This document shows, piece after piece, positions 18,150 to 26,997 of a DNA stretch of 64,000 nt. Under the pieces are notes generated by a model. The model was not told where the DNA came from. It was given only the letters and a program-made list of their open reading frames with translations, and made no database searches. Each line of letters opens with the position of its first letter. Position 1 is the stretch's first letter. Both the position numbers and the translations under genes were made by a program. The stretch is from Bacteroidales bacterium (GTDB taxonomy: Bacteria > Bacteroidota > Bacteroidia > Bacteroidales > F082). The stretch covers positions 52,592-116,591 of the forward strand of contig JANQGJ010000059.1 of assembly GCA_028277395.1 (NCBI GenBank), written 5' to 3'.

Positions 18150-19076
18150 ATGAAAAGCACTACAACTTTACTGGTAATGATAGCAATATTAACCTTTAAT
18201 TATCAGGCCGAAGGTCAGTTTGTCTTCTCTTATAACAACTTTGAGAAAGAAATAATTGACTACACACCCACACAAAAAGAAAATGTTGAAGACAGGGAAT
18301 ACAATTACGGGCTTATGATCCTTGATGAGATAAAAAACGGCGTAAAAAACGATCCCGATAATTTTAACCTGGCCAATTATTTTAATGCACTGTCAGCATT
18401 TCTCACATTAAAAGAAAGTGATGAAAACATCAAACTGGCATTCACAAAATTCAAAGAATCCGACGGCAGCTGTGAGTATATCGTATCCTTTGAAAACACC
18501 ATATTAAGCAACAGGAAATATGACCCGATAATAATTGAATACAACAAACAACTTGAGATATGTAAATCTATGGCAAACAATGAAATAGAGGAATTCAACA
18601 TATCCGAATATTGCAGAAAACATAGCCTTGATGAAAACCTGGTAATTGCCATTGTCAGGATCTCCGATGCAGATCAGAAATATCGTAAAGATGATACCGG
18701 GAATTTTAAAACAAAGCAAAAATTAATTGACAAACAGAATCAAAAATCAATCGATTCGCTTTTCAATATATATGATACCTATATCGGTAAAGGAAAGGTT
18801 GGAAGTAAGTTTGAAAGTGTAATGTGGGCAGTAATCCAGCATTCGGATGTTGAAACCATGGGTAAATATTTACCAGTTGTACACCAGGCGGTAGTAGAAG
18901 GAGAGCTGGATGTAGTACCGCTCAAAATGTTGATCGACAGATACTACGGATTAAAATACGGATACCAGGTTTTTGGTTCACAAACTGGTTTTGGTTTTGA
19001 AATTGCTGATGAAGACAAAAAAAATGTTATCATAGAGAAGTATGGAATTGAGGAACTAACCAATACCTCACATTAA
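18150..19076 (+). CDS. Exported DUF6624-like protein
   Basis: This 308-residue protein starts with a signal peptide (MKSTTTLLVMIAILTF to about EGQ). The C-terminal half has the DUF6624 pattern: a DKQNQKSIDSLFNIYDTYIG segment, a small-residue turn, MWAVIQHSDVETMGKYLPVV, then an EGELDVVPLKMLIDRYYGL segment. The N-terminal half has no motif I recognise. The family has no established function. A broken relative lies at 10285, so the genome once held more copies nearby. Confidence 0.75.
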   Translation: MKSTTTLLVMIAILTFNYQAEGQFVFSYNNFEKEIIDYTPTQKENVEDREYNYGLMILDEIKNGVKNDPDNFNLANYFNALSAFLTLKESDENIKLAFTKFKESDGSCEYIVSFENTILSNRKYDPIIIEYNKQLEICKSMANNEIEEFNISEYCRKHSLDENLVIAIVRISDADQKYRKDDTGNFKTKQKLIDKQNQKSIDSLFNIYDTYIGKGKVGSKFESVMWAVIQHSDVETMGKYLPVVHQAVVEGELDVVPLKMLIDRYYGLKYGYQVFGSQTGFGFEIADEDKKNVIIEKYGIEELTNTSH

Positions 19077-19184
19077 TAATCCATAACTTCTAAATCCAAC
19101 AACAAATATCCTTTTAACTGTTAAACTAAAGTTAAAACAACCTCCTGATTAACAGTCGTTATCATAATCAGGTATTTTTGACGT

Positions 19185-19661
19185 ATGAAAACAATCAAAC
19201 TGCTTTGTTTCTTTCTATGGGCAACAACACTGTATTCACAGGAAGTACTGATAGTTGATTTTGAAGGATTCAAACCTCATCTTGAAAAGAACAATGATAC
19301 AACATATGTTATAAACTTCTGGGCAACCTGGTGTATACCATGTATAAAAGAATTACCTGAATTTGAAAAGATAAATCAAAAGTTCAGGAATAATAAATTC
19401 AAGATGCTGCTGGTCAGTCTCGACTTTAAGCCTCAGATTGACAGTAAATTACTGCCTTTTATAAAAAAGAATGATATAAAGTCAGAAGTAATACTGCTGA
19501 GTGATCCCAACTCCAACGAATGGATAAACAAGGTAAATAATGATTGGACAGGATCGATTCCTGCAACTGTGATATATAATAACGATTACTATTACTTCCG
19601 TGAAGGAAGCATGACATTTGATGAACTGAACGAAATAATAACCAAAAATTTGAAAAAATGA
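19185..19661 (+). CDS. TlpA-like periplasmic thioredoxin-fold protein
   Basis: A 158-residue protein with a short signal peptide (MKTIKLLCFFLWATTLYSQ). The thioredoxin motif FWATWCIPCIKELPEF has both redox cysteines, and SIPATVIYN provides the cis-proline. This is the TlpA/ResA form, which reduces or exchanges disulfides in the periplasm. The stop overlaps the next gene's start by 4 nt (ATGA), so the two thioredoxin-fold proteins are translationally coupled and may work as a pair. Specific substrate unknown. Confidence 0.92.
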   Translation: MKTIKLLCFFLWATTLYSQEVLIVDFEGFKPHLEKNNDTTYVINFWATWCIPCIKELPEFEKINQKFRNNKFKMLLVSLDFKPQIDSKLLPFIKKNDIKSEVILLSDPNSNEWINKVNNDWTGSIPATVIYNNDYYYFREGSMTFDELNEIITKNLKK

Positions 19662-20257
19662 GACGTACAATAATTTTAACAATTGCAATAATGTTCGGAT
19701 TGACTGCATTCTCCAAAGGTTATAAGGTTGGCGACAAAGCATCTGGATTTAACCTGCTTAATGTTGACGGGAAAATGGTGAGCCTCGAAAACTATGGAGA
19801 AGCAAATGGTTTCATTGTGATATTCACATGCAACCACTGCCCTTTTTCAGTGGCTTATGAAGACAGGATAAATGAACTTAACAGTAAGTTCAGCAGCAAA
19901 GGCTGGCCAGTTATCGCCATAAATCCTAATGACTCCACAATAGTTCCCGGCGATTCATATTCAAACATGCAGATCAGGACAAAGGAAAAAAACTTTACAT
20001 TTCCGTACCTGCTTGACGCAGATCAAAGCATAGCCAAAACGTATGGTGCCACAAGAACCCCTCATGTTTATGTGCTCCAAAAAGAGGACAGGGATCTGAT
20101 CGTAAAATACATTGGGGCCATTGACGATAATCATGAAGATCCGGATCGTGTCAGAGCCAGATTTACAGAAGAAGCTGTAGATGCATTAATAGCCGACAAA
20201 ACTCCCAATCCTGAATTCACAAAAGCAATTGGGTGCACGATTAAATATTCAAAGTAA
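19658..20257 (+). CDS. Thioredoxin-like AhpC/TSA-family protein
   Basis: A 199-residue exported protein (signal MRRTIILTIAIMFGLTAFS). It has the AhpC/Redoxin-type start GDKASGFNLLNVDGKMVSL, the motif FTCNHCPFSVAYEDR with a CxxC pair in the peroxidatic position, and the cis-proline segment TRTPHVYVLQ. The CNHCPF form belongs to a widespread subfamily often annotated as thiol-disulfide isomerase or redoxin-domain protein. It overlaps the TlpA-like gene and is followed by the second repeat array. Probably a periplasmic redox protein. Confidence 0.9.
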   Translation: MRRTIILTIAIMFGLTAFSKGYKVGDKASGFNLLNVDGKMVSLENYGEANGFIVIFTCNHCPFSVAYEDRINELNSKFSSKGWPVIAINPNDSTIVPGDSYSNMQIRTKEKNFTFPYLLDADQSIAKTYGATRTPHVYVLQKEDRDLIVKYIGAIDDNHEDPDRVRARFTEEAVDALIADKTPNPEFTKAIGCTIKYSK

Positions 20258-20269
20258 TTGTCTTCGAGT

Positions 20270-20695
20270 AAATCGAACCACAAATGGACTGCATTTGTTT
20301 ACAAATATTTTAAATATCTCATTACTTCGTGCTCCTTCGTGATACACTTTGCGCTCCTTAGTGGTAAAATTAAACCACAAAGTACACCAAGTATTACACA
20401 AAGGGATCGCTTCTATATTCAAACATTTTAAAGTATCATATCCCTTAGTGCTCCTTAGTGATGCACTTTGAGCTCCTTAATGGTAAAATATAAACCACAA
20501 AGGACACTAAGTATTACACCAAGGGATCGCTTGTATATCCAAACATTTCAAAATAAATTATTTCCTTTGTGATCCTTCGTGATGCACTTTGCGCTCCTTA
20601 GTGGTAAAGTCAAACCACAAAGGACACTAAGTATTACACCAAGGGATCGCTTGTATATTCAAACATTTTAAAGTATCATATCCCTTAGTGGTAAA
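20270..20695. repeat. Second intergenic array, three full ~120 bp units plus a truncated one
   Basis: The core CCTTAGTGGT (one copy CCTTAATGGT) occurs at 20356, 20475, 20596 and 20683; the last unit is shortened to about 87 bases. Units share ACCACAAAGGACACTAAG, an AAGGGATCGCTT block and CTCCTTAGTG, and the CTTAGTGGT/ACCACAAAG ends are near-inverted. It is clearly a diverged relative of the array at 15201-15950 with the same period. It contains no gene. Confidence 0.85.
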
Positions 20696-20768
20696 AAACT
20701 ACCTCCCACAATATCAGATTCCCCCATCTTAAAATTTCCAAATCTTCAAAGTATTCAAATCAATTTCC

Positions 20769-20877
20769 TACTTTTGCACAGAAATGAAAACTTTATAATA
20801 CATAACATCTCCCCTTCCGGGGAAAATTGAGTACCAGAATCAGCTGCTTACCTGCCGGATCAATACCTATCAGGTAA
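20769..20877. other. Leader region with two small hairpins
   Basis: TACTTTTG (20769-20776) matches the -7 box but has no obvious -33. TCCCCTTCCGGGGA (20810-20823) is a 5-bp stem, and TTACCTG (20848-20854) and CAGGTAA (20871-20877) form a 7-bp inverted repeat with a 16-base loop. These lie 100-200 bases before the methyltransferase gene and might form a 5' leader; no known riboswitch is recognised. Confidence 0.3.
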
Positions 20878-20973
20878 TGGTATAATTCAATTAGCTGACC
20901 AATTCCGTGTATTCAAACATTTCATCAATATTTATTAATAATCCTTGTTCTCAAACAAGAAAAAACTGTAAAA

Positions 20974-21816
20974 ATGCAACTATCAGATATAATAAAAAAG
21001 TATGCAGCACCTCCGTTATATGAACCCGGAACAGCATTCATGTGGACTGACAAACATATTTCCAAGCAACTGCTTAATATCCACCTGGATCCGGACCTGG
21101 ATCTCGCCAGTCGTAAAAAATCAACTATAGAAAAAACAGCGGACTGGATACTAAGCACACAAAAACCAGGTAAAACCTTGAAAATACTTGACCTGGGATG
21201 TGGTCCCGGACTCTATTCAGAAATCTTCTCCCAAAAGGGACATGATGTAACTGGAATAGATATCTCAGAAGTATCAATAGAATACGCCAGGAAATCTGCA
21301 CAAGAAAAAAAGCTGGAAATAACTTACAAAAAAGCCAGTTATCTTGACATAACACTCCAAAAGGAAACATATGATCTTGTGGTAATGATATTCACAGACT
21401 TTGGAGTACTTAAACCACAGGACCGAAAGAATCTGTTGGACAAAGTACACCAAAGTCTGAAAAAGAGCGGAATATTCATATTCGATGTGCTTGCAGACAA
21501 AAACCTGCACGATAAAATAGCACCAAAGAAGTGGGAAGCAAGTCAAAACGGATTCTGGAGACCAACCCCTTATCTGGCATTATCACAATCATTCCTATAC
21601 AAAGAGCAGAAGGTAATCCTCTACCAGCATCTGGTAATAGAATCCTTGGGAAAAACCGAAGACTACAGGTTCTGGACACAATACTATTCAACAGAAGATC
21701 TGAAAGAAGAACTGAAACCAGTGGGTTTTTCTAAAACAGAGACCAGGGATGATATCCTTCCACACAGCGATAAGTGGAATGGAGATAATGTCTTGTTTTG
21801 TGTTGCGTTAAAATAA
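20974..21816 (+). CDS. Class I SAM-dependent methyltransferase
   Basis: A 280-residue protein. A roughly 65-residue N-terminal segment (MQLSDIIKKYAAPPLYEPG, then MWTDKHISKQLL) precedes the SAM-binding fold: motif I ILDLGCGPGLYSEIF, motif II GIDISEVSIEYARK, and motif IV around YDLVVMIFTDFGVL. The N-terminal WTDPHIS-like segment is typical of a family of putative small-molecule methyltransferases found in Firmicutes and Bacteroidota. No transmembrane segment. It is followed 77 bases later by an alpha/beta hydrolase on the same strand. Acceptor unknown. Confidence 0.92.
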   Translation: MQLSDIIKKYAAPPLYEPGTAFMWTDKHISKQLLNIHLDPDLDLASRKKSTIEKTADWILSTQKPGKTLKILDLGCGPGLYSEIFSQKGHDVTGIDISEVSIEYARKSAQEKKLEITYKKASYLDITLQKETYDLVVMIFTDFGVLKPQDRKNLLDKVHQSLKKSGIFIFDVLADKNLHDKIAPKKWEASQNGFWRPTPYLALSQSFLYKEQKVILYQHLVIESLGKTEDYRFWTQYYSTEDLKEELKPVGFSKTETRDDILPHSDKWNGDNVLFCVALK

Positions 21817-21893
21817 AATTCCATGTTCATAAAACAAGATATCTTATTGATATATAAACAAATCGTTAATCTTAATTTTCAAAAATTTAAAAA

Positions 21894-22649
21894 ATGTCAT
21901 ACATAAAATACAAAAACCAAAAAGTATATTACCGTATTACAGGAAAAGGGCAGCCACTATTACTGCTTCACGGAAACACAGCATCATCAGCCATGTTCAG
22001 TTCAATATTGAAAAAATACAAACGGGAATTTAAAGTAATCCTGATAGATTTTCCGGGACATGGCAAATCGGAAAAGGTGAAAGAATTTGAAACCGACTTC
22101 TGGTATTATAACTCCGAAGTATGTTATTCATTAATAATGCACCTTGGGTTAACCAAAGTATCCGTTGCTGGAACAAGTGGTGGTGCTCTGATAGCAATAA
22201 ACCTGGCACTTGAACACCCTGAATACATACAATTCCTGATAGCCGACAGCTTTGAAGGAGAATATCCTCTCCCATCATACATAGAAACAATACAATCTGA
22301 CAGGGAGAAAGACAAAAGGAAGCTAATGGCAAAACTATTCTGGTTCTACTGTCACGGTATCCGATGGAGAAAAATAGTTGACATGGACACAAAGGTAAAT
22401 ATTGAATTTGCCCAAACAGGCAGATCATTTTTCCACAAACCGATATCAGAACTAAAGGTACCGACATTAATAACCGGTAGCCTCAAAGACGAATACTGTA
22501 GCAACCTTGATGAGATATATTCAGGGTTAAAAAGAAAAAACGAAAGCCTTGAAATTCATCTGTTTGAAAAAGGAAACCACCCAGCTATGATATCAAACAA
22601 GGAAGCATTTCTGGAATTACTGAAAGACAGGTTAAAAGACTCAAAATGA
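21894..22649 (+). CDS. Alpha/beta-fold hydrolase
   Basis: This 251-residue cytosolic protein has a standard alpha/beta-hydrolase layout: LLLHGNTASS as the oxyanion hole, DFPGHGKSEK, the nucleophile elbow VAGTSGGALIAI with Ser near residue 95, the acid in GSLKDEYCS and the catalytic His in EKGNHPAM. It resembles small-molecule esterases and C-C hydrolases rather than lipases; there is no signal peptide. No operon partner downstream. Confidence 0.92.
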   Translation: MSYIKYKNQKVYYRITGKGQPLLLLHGNTASSAMFSSILKKYKREFKVILIDFPGHGKSEKVKEFETDFWYYNSEVCYSLIMHLGLTKVSVAGTSGGALIAINLALEHPEYIQFLIADSFEGEYPLPSYIETIQSDREKDKRKLMAKLFWFYCHGIRWRKIVDMDTKVNIEFAQTGRSFFHKPISELKVPTLITGSLKDEYCSNLDEIYSGLKRKNESLEIHLFEKGNHPAMISNKEAFLELLKDRLKDSK

Positions 22650-22935
22650 TACTAATTAATTACCCCACATGTCCCTTCACTAATGCCCGTTCTTCAGACT
22701 TGATCTTATCATTGTAAATATCCAAAACTTACGACAATATTTATCAGAATCTCACAAAAACATCAAAACTCACATTGCTACACATTTGCATTACAATAAC
22801 TAAGCTATCCGCGTATTTCCAGCAAAGTTGGCCAGTCAACATACTACAAAAATAAAATTATCTACACAGCTGCATTTCAACAACTTACATTTTACAAACT
22901 GTCAAAATACTACCTCTTTATTAAGGTTTTTCCCC

Positions 22936-22981
22936 TACCCTTTTAGGGTATTGTTTGATAATGAATAAGTTACTAGGTTTG
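22936..22981 (+). promoter_or_regulatory. Promoter of the MACPF gene with palindromic operator
   Basis: TACCCTTTTAGGGTA (22936-22950) is a perfect 6-3-6 palindrome. It runs directly into TTG (22951-22953), which stands exactly 20 bases before TAGGTTTG (22974-22981), a perfect -7 box. The palindrome therefore overlaps the -33 region and should bind a regulator that activates or represses the MACPF gene. The same palindrome with a similar downstream block is at 2546-2583. The rest of the 446-base gap between the hydrolase and MACPF genes shows nothing else. Confidence 0.65.
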
Positions 22982-23095
22982 AGATGTTAGAGATAATAAT
23001 AATGCAGTAACATTTATTATCAGGTTGCCAAAAAGTATCCTGAATGAATATGATATAAGGATCAATTTCAATTTTTACAATTAAAAATATTTAAT

Positions 23096-24673
23096 ATGAA
23101 GAAGAAAAAAAGTAAAGTTTTTAATGAACAGGATGACATTAAAGTCTTACCAGGATTTCAACGTTTGGGCTGGGGATATGACATATTTGGTGAATATGCT
23201 TCACCAAACAGTATGGAACAAAAGGTATTTGATCTAAATACATTTTTAGATGATAAAGATGCCATAGCTGAATTCGAAGGAAAGTCATACAAGTTTCCAT
23301 CAGTTAAATCAGGTTATTTCACTTTTAGCCCTCAGGTAGAAAAAATCTTTATTGCGGCAGCTGGTAGATCCATGGAATCATATCGCGAAAATATTAGTAA
23401 CTCGTTTAATGGTGGAGGAGTAATAGGTGCATTTACCGGTTCATTATCACTTGCCAAAAATACTGAAGTCTATAAAAAAACTTCATCGGCATATTCAATG
23501 GTTTTTTATCTGGAAAATAATTATAAAATTGAGGTTTATTTTAAGGAAAAAAGTCCTGACGACGTCCAATATTTAATAGGTCTTTTTAAAGAAATCGCAG
23601 ATAATGTTGTTACATTACAGGATGGGCTGGATCTTATGAACAGGTATGGTACTCATGTAGTAACCAGCCTAAATGTTGGAAAAAGAAGCACACGATATGC
23701 TTCAACAGAAAAGAGCTTATTCACAAAAACCGATGAGTTCAAAGCAGTAGCAAAAGCCTCATTCGCAGAATCCCTTGATGTATCCTATGATTACGATGAT
23801 AAAACAGAACTTAAGAAGTTTAAGGAACAGTCTGTTTTCTTCACCCGAACGCATGGCAGTGATGCTCAAAATACGATCGTTGAATTTCCTGAGAAAAACT
23901 CTCTTGTTCCTATATGGGAAGTTTATAAAGACAACAATTCCAGTATTTCAAAGGCATTTGACCGCTTAAAAGATGCATACAAATTTATAACTTCTATCCT
24001 GGGATTGAATGAAAAGATCGTAACAGATATTGATTTTTCATATGACACTTCAGACTTAAAAGATAACGATTTTACCATTATAAAAGACAAAGACGGTGAT
24101 TATGCTGATATGCGATATGATCGGGGTGGTGAATACATTTACATGGGTATTAAAAAAAGCAGTGTGCTGGATGTATTAAAAGGAGCGAAACCAGTGGTGC
24201 ATCTTATTAAAACAACATCTGATGACTCAGGCCTGAAAAAGATTGAAGGCTACACAGGTATTGATTGCGATTTTCACAGATCGGTTGACTACACTTATGA
24301 ATATGCATATTACAAGCAAGTAGAAATTGCTTTACCCGAAAACCTTACTAAATTACTTGAAATAGGTCTTTCCCTGGACTATGCAAAAATTAAGGAACAA
24401 GCATATGCATATGCGGCTGATGACAAATTCAAGGATATACAAAAAGGGCTTGCCGTAATCGACCAGATAAAGAAGGCTGAGATTTATGGTGACATGCTAT
24501 TTACTGAAGCTCATTATGAAGTTACATCCCAGGGAGTTGAACTGGGTACAAAATATCCTTATGGAAGAAAGCATTATGAAGACAGGGGTTACAAAATAAT
24601 AAGTGATAACCTGGTTGTCGATGGCTCAAATGATAATTATCGCTATATAATGGCAAAGCCGGCAGTGATATAA
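23096..24673 (+). CDS. MACPF-domain pore-forming-type protein, no signal peptide
   Basis: This 525-residue protein has the MACPF signature YGTHVV at 184-189 followed by a glycine-containing strand (SLNVGKRSTR). It also has the LGWGYDIFGEYAS opening found in bacterial and fungal MACPF proteins. The core would span about residues 20-340, with helical clusters that can become membrane hairpins. Beyond about 345 comes a region with beta-rich and helical parts (CDFHRSVDYTYEYAYY, then YAKIKEQAYAYAADDKF) that I do not recognise. The first ten residues are lysine-rich with no signal peptide, unlike the secreted Bacteroidales antimicrobial MACPF proteins (BSAP). It stands alone with its own operator-bearing promoter. 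Role is unproven: antagonism, host interaction, or an injected cargo are possible. Confidence 0.85.
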   Translation: MKKKKSKVFNEQDDIKVLPGFQRLGWGYDIFGEYASPNSMEQKVFDLNTFLDDKDAIAEFEGKSYKFPSVKSGYFTFSPQVEKIFIAAAGRSMESYRENISNSFNGGGVIGAFTGSLSLAKNTEVYKKTSSAYSMVFYLENNYKIEVYFKEKSPDDVQYLIGLFKEIADNVVTLQDGLDLMNRYGTHVVTSLNVGKRSTRYASTEKSLFTKTDEFKAVAKASFAESLDVSYDYDDKTELKKFKEQSVFFTRTHGSDAQNTIVEFPEKNSLVPIWEVYKDNNSSISKAFDRLKDAYKFITSILGLNEKIVTDIDFSYDTSDLKDNDFTIIKDKDGDYADMRYDRGGEYIYMGIKKSSVLDVLKGAKPVVHLIKTTSDDSGLKKIEGYTGIDCDFHRSVDYTYEYAYYKQVEIALPENLTKLLEIGLSLDYAKIKEQAYAYAADDKFKDIQKGLAVIDQIKKAEIYGDMLFTEAHYEVTSQGVELGTKYPYGRKHYEDRGYKIISDNLVVDGSNDNYRYIMAKPAVI

Positions 24674-24728
24674 AACGAAATCAATAACAAAACTGTGAAA
24701 CAATATACAGAATGTAAAATTTGAAGAT

Positions 24729-24760
24729 GCAACTCCGCTATAAATGTGTGGCGGAGTTGC
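24729..24760. terminator. Perfect 10-bp hairpin downstream of the MACPF gene
   Basis: GCAACTCCGC (24729-24738) and GCGGAGTTGC (24751-24760) are perfect inverted repeats around a 12-base loop. It lies 56 bases after the MACPF stop. A T tract is lacking, and the sequence that follows is much more GC-rich (TAGCGCGCG) than its surroundings. It may be a terminator or part of an inserted structured element reaching to about 24810. Confidence 0.55.
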
Positions 24761-24832
24761 CTCACCCAACTAGCGCGCGTTTAACGAAGTGTAACACGTG
24801 CACTGCTTCAACAAAAATCAAATATTAACACA

Positions 24833-25375
24833 ATGAAAACAACCACCAAACCATCAGTCCTGAGTCTAATCCTACTCACATTACTCCTCTCTACACTCCA
24901 GCTTGAGTCATCAGCCCAAACCCAAACCACAACCCTGTCAAACGGACAAAAGGTAGTACTATATGCAGATAAAACCTGGGATTATCAGCAGGGACTATCG
25001 TATGATTTTGATTTTTCAACACTTGCTGATAATCAAATACCAGAATTTTTACGCCAGGGTATAAACGTTGGTAAACAAACACTGGTAACTGCTGTTGAAA
25101 TGTACCTGCAGGGCTGGAGATATACCATGCCCAGACCAAAAAGTAACCAGGCTGCATGGGGTAATACCGATGGCAGGACTACTTGGTACAATGGCTACTG
25201 GTACAATAACAAAACAAAAAAACACTCCAGATCAACTCCTCTTAAGAAATCCAACGGCTATTACTATGGGGACAAACAAAATGATAAAAACACATGGAGT
25301 AATGGTGGAAGCCCGTCATACCCATCTAAGATAGACTGGTTGCTTTCTTCACATGGAGGAGTAAACCCGTATTAA
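24833..25375 (+). CDS. Exported protein of unknown function
   Basis: A 180-residue protein with a long signal peptide (hydrophobic SLILLTLLLSTL, ending SSAQ). The mature start TTTLSNGQKVVLYADKTWDY is a short strand motif frequent in Bacteroidota exported proteins. A helical stretch follows (GINVGKQTLVTAVEMYLQGW), then a Tyr/Trp/Asn/Gly-rich tail, low in complexity. I do not recognise a family. It is the gene after the MACPF gene but is separated from it by the hairpin. Confidence 0.7.
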   Translation: MKTTTKPSVLSLILLTLLLSTLQLESSAQTQTTTLSNGQKVVLYADKTWDYQQGLSYDFDFSTLADNQIPEFLRQGINVGKQTLVTAVEMYLQGWRYTMPRPKSNQAAWGNTDGRTTWYNGYWYNNKTKKHSRSTPLKKSNGYYYGDKQNDKNTWSNGGSPSYPSKIDWLLSSHGGVNPY

Positions 25376-25500
25376 ATATTACAAACTAATATTCAAAGAA
25401 TAGTGATTGCTGTATAAACCTGATTATACCTGACACACATACAATTGTTTTACCTAAATTTGAGATTTTGTGTTTACCCTTATAATAATTATTAAAGATC

Positions 25501-26049
25501 ATGTGGAAACACTACCTCAATGAACATGAAACCAGTCGATTATTGATCCGTCCGCTTATTTCGGATGACTACCTGGTCTGGCAGGATTTTATAATGGATG
25601 AGACCGCGACAAGGTTTTTCCCCGATGAGTGGAAACTAAAACCTGGAAAATCCACCGAATGGATCAATTCACAATTAACAAGATATAAGGAAAAAAGGTA
25701 TGGATTACAGGCACTAATTGATAAGAAAACAGGTAAGTTTATCGGACAATGCGGTTTGTTAACCCAAACTGTTGATGACAAAAATGAGTTGGAAATTGGT
25801 TATCATTTAATTCCCCGGTATTGGGGTAAAGGATTTGCGACTGAGGCTGCCATGGAATTTAAAAGGATGGGCTTTGAAAACAAACTTGCTGATTCCATTA
25901 TTTCAATTATTAATATTAATAATACTCCTTCCCAAAAAGTTGCTAAAAGGAATGGTATGACAAGAGAAAAAAGAACAAGGTTTTTCGGGCTTGATGTTTT
26001 TATTTACAGGATACTAAAAGAAGATTATTTAAAAAACTCTAAAGATTAA
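25501..26049 (+). CDS. RimJ-type GNAT N-acetyltransferase
   Basis: A 182-residue protein of the RimJ/RimL (Acetyltransf_3) form: the start ETSRLLIRPLISDDYLVW, then LEIGYHLIPRYWGKGFATEA with the acetyl-CoA loop, and INNTPSQKVAKRNGM at the end. This class modifies N-termini or small molecules. A TAAATTTG box (25455-25462) lies 38 bases upstream. It is convergent with the membrane protein gene at 26178. Substrate unknown. Confidence 0.92.
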   Translation: MWKHYLNEHETSRLLIRPLISDDYLVWQDFIMDETATRFFPDEWKLKPGKSTEWINSQLTRYKEKRYGLQALIDKKTGKFIGQCGLLTQTVDDKNELEIGYHLIPRYWGKGFATEAAMEFKRMGFENKLADSIISIININNTPSQKVAKRNGMTREKRTRFFGLDVFIYRILKEDYLKNSKD

Positions 26050-26129
26050 ATATTAACACGTATAAAAACAAAATACACCAACAAAACAATCAATTGAGTT
26101 GTTCAAACAATAATAAACCTAAAAATTAT

Positions 26130-26165
26130 TGAGAACAATAACCAGATTATTGCCTATTGTTCTCA
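26130..26165. terminator. Bidirectional terminator-like inverted repeat
   Basis: TGAGAACAAT (26130-26139) and ATTGTTCTCA (26156-26165) are a perfect 10-bp inverted repeat with a 16-base loop. It lies between the convergent GNAT (plus) and membrane protein (minus) genes and can serve both. Confidence 0.6.
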
Positions 26166-26177
26166 TATTGAATTTAA

Positions 26178-26597
26178 CTACTCAAATATTTCAGTCCTTT
26201 TTATTCCTTTAATAGCATGCCTGCGTGTAATCAGGTAAATTATGAAATGAAGAAGCAAACCGATACCCCAGTACAATATTGTTAAATGAACAACCCTGAT
26301 ATTCTCGTATTCTGATTGCATTCCTGTTAAATACCAGATCTCACCGATCAGGTTACATATCAGATATGTAGCCAGGTGAAACCGAAATCCTATATCATAT
26401 AATGGAAGATGAATTCTGTCGCGCCTTCCAAATATTGCTCCAATTATAAAAACCACTACTCCGTAAGCAACTGCAACAAAAATTACATAGTTGAATTCCC
26501 GGTGTTGAAGCATTGAGCTCAACAAAAACCTGAAAATAATTGTCAATACAACCAGGCTTATTGAAAAATAAAGAAGATTTTTTGTTATAGTTTTCAT
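26178..26597 (-). CDS. Small integral membrane protein paired with PadR regulator
   Basis: A 139-residue protein with four hydrophobic helices (around residues 8-28, 36-57, 70-90 and 105-125) and a positively charged C-terminus. I do not recognise a family. It begins two bases after the PadR gene's stop, so it is in the same operon. Membrane proteins paired with PadR regulators often take part in drug or envelope-stress responses, which is the best available hint. Confidence 0.75.
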   Translation of the reverse strand: MKTITKNLLYFSISLVVLTIIFRFLLSSMLQHREFNYVIFVAVAYGVVVFIIGAIFGRRDRIHLPLYDIGFRFHLATYLICNLIGEIWYLTGMQSEYENIRVVHLTILYWGIGLLLHFIIYLITRRHAIKGIKRTEIFE

Positions 26598-26599
26598 GT

Positions 26600-26971
26600 T
26601 TATTCCTCCGATATAATTAAGTTTTTTATTCGTTTGTTAAAAAATAGATTAATGTTTCGCTCAATAAAACTATCAAGCAACCGATGACCAAGTTCAGTCA
26701 GATAATAATACTTTCGTTCAGGCCCCTTGTTCCCTTCACCTGTTTCAAAATCAACAACACCAACATGCTGGTATTTTCTCAGGTTGCGATAAAGACTCTG
26801 GGCTTCACAGGTCATACTGTTGTTTGACTGCTCTTCAACGAAAGCTTTAATTTCATCGACATACTTTTTGCCATCTTTCAGCGAGAGAAAGACCCACAAG
26901 GTCAACTGACCTTTTTTATAGGTTTCCTCCCACGCTGATAATAATTCCGATAACTGATCTTTTCTGTTCAT
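26600..26971 (-). CDS. PadR-family transcriptional regulator
   Basis: A 123-residue protein with a PadR/winged-helix pattern: LYRNLRKYQHVGVVDFETGEG is the recognition helix and wing, followed by RKYYYLTELGHRLLDSFIE, the Y-x-L-T-x-x-G motif of PadR proteins. It is the first gene of a two-gene operon with a membrane protein. A promoter with an overlapping palindrome lies directly upstream, so it probably represses its own operon. Confidence 0.88.
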   Translation of the reverse strand: MNRKDQLSELLSAWEETYKKGQLTLWVFLSLKDGKKYVDEIKAFVEEQSNNSMTCEAQSLYRNLRKYQHVGVVDFETGEGNKGPERKYYYLTELGHRLLDSFIERNINLFFNKRIKNLIISEE

Positions 26972-26997
26972 GATTTAGATTACTTGTATTAATCATC

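Noticed and set aside
20810..20823. Riboswitch upstream of the methyltransferase
   Set aside because: Only small isolated stems are visible and no conserved aptamer core is recognised.
24779..24810. Integron attC site
   Set aside because: GTTTAAC fits one core-site half and the next stem has a bulge, but no matching GTTRRRY half is found and no integrase is in the window.
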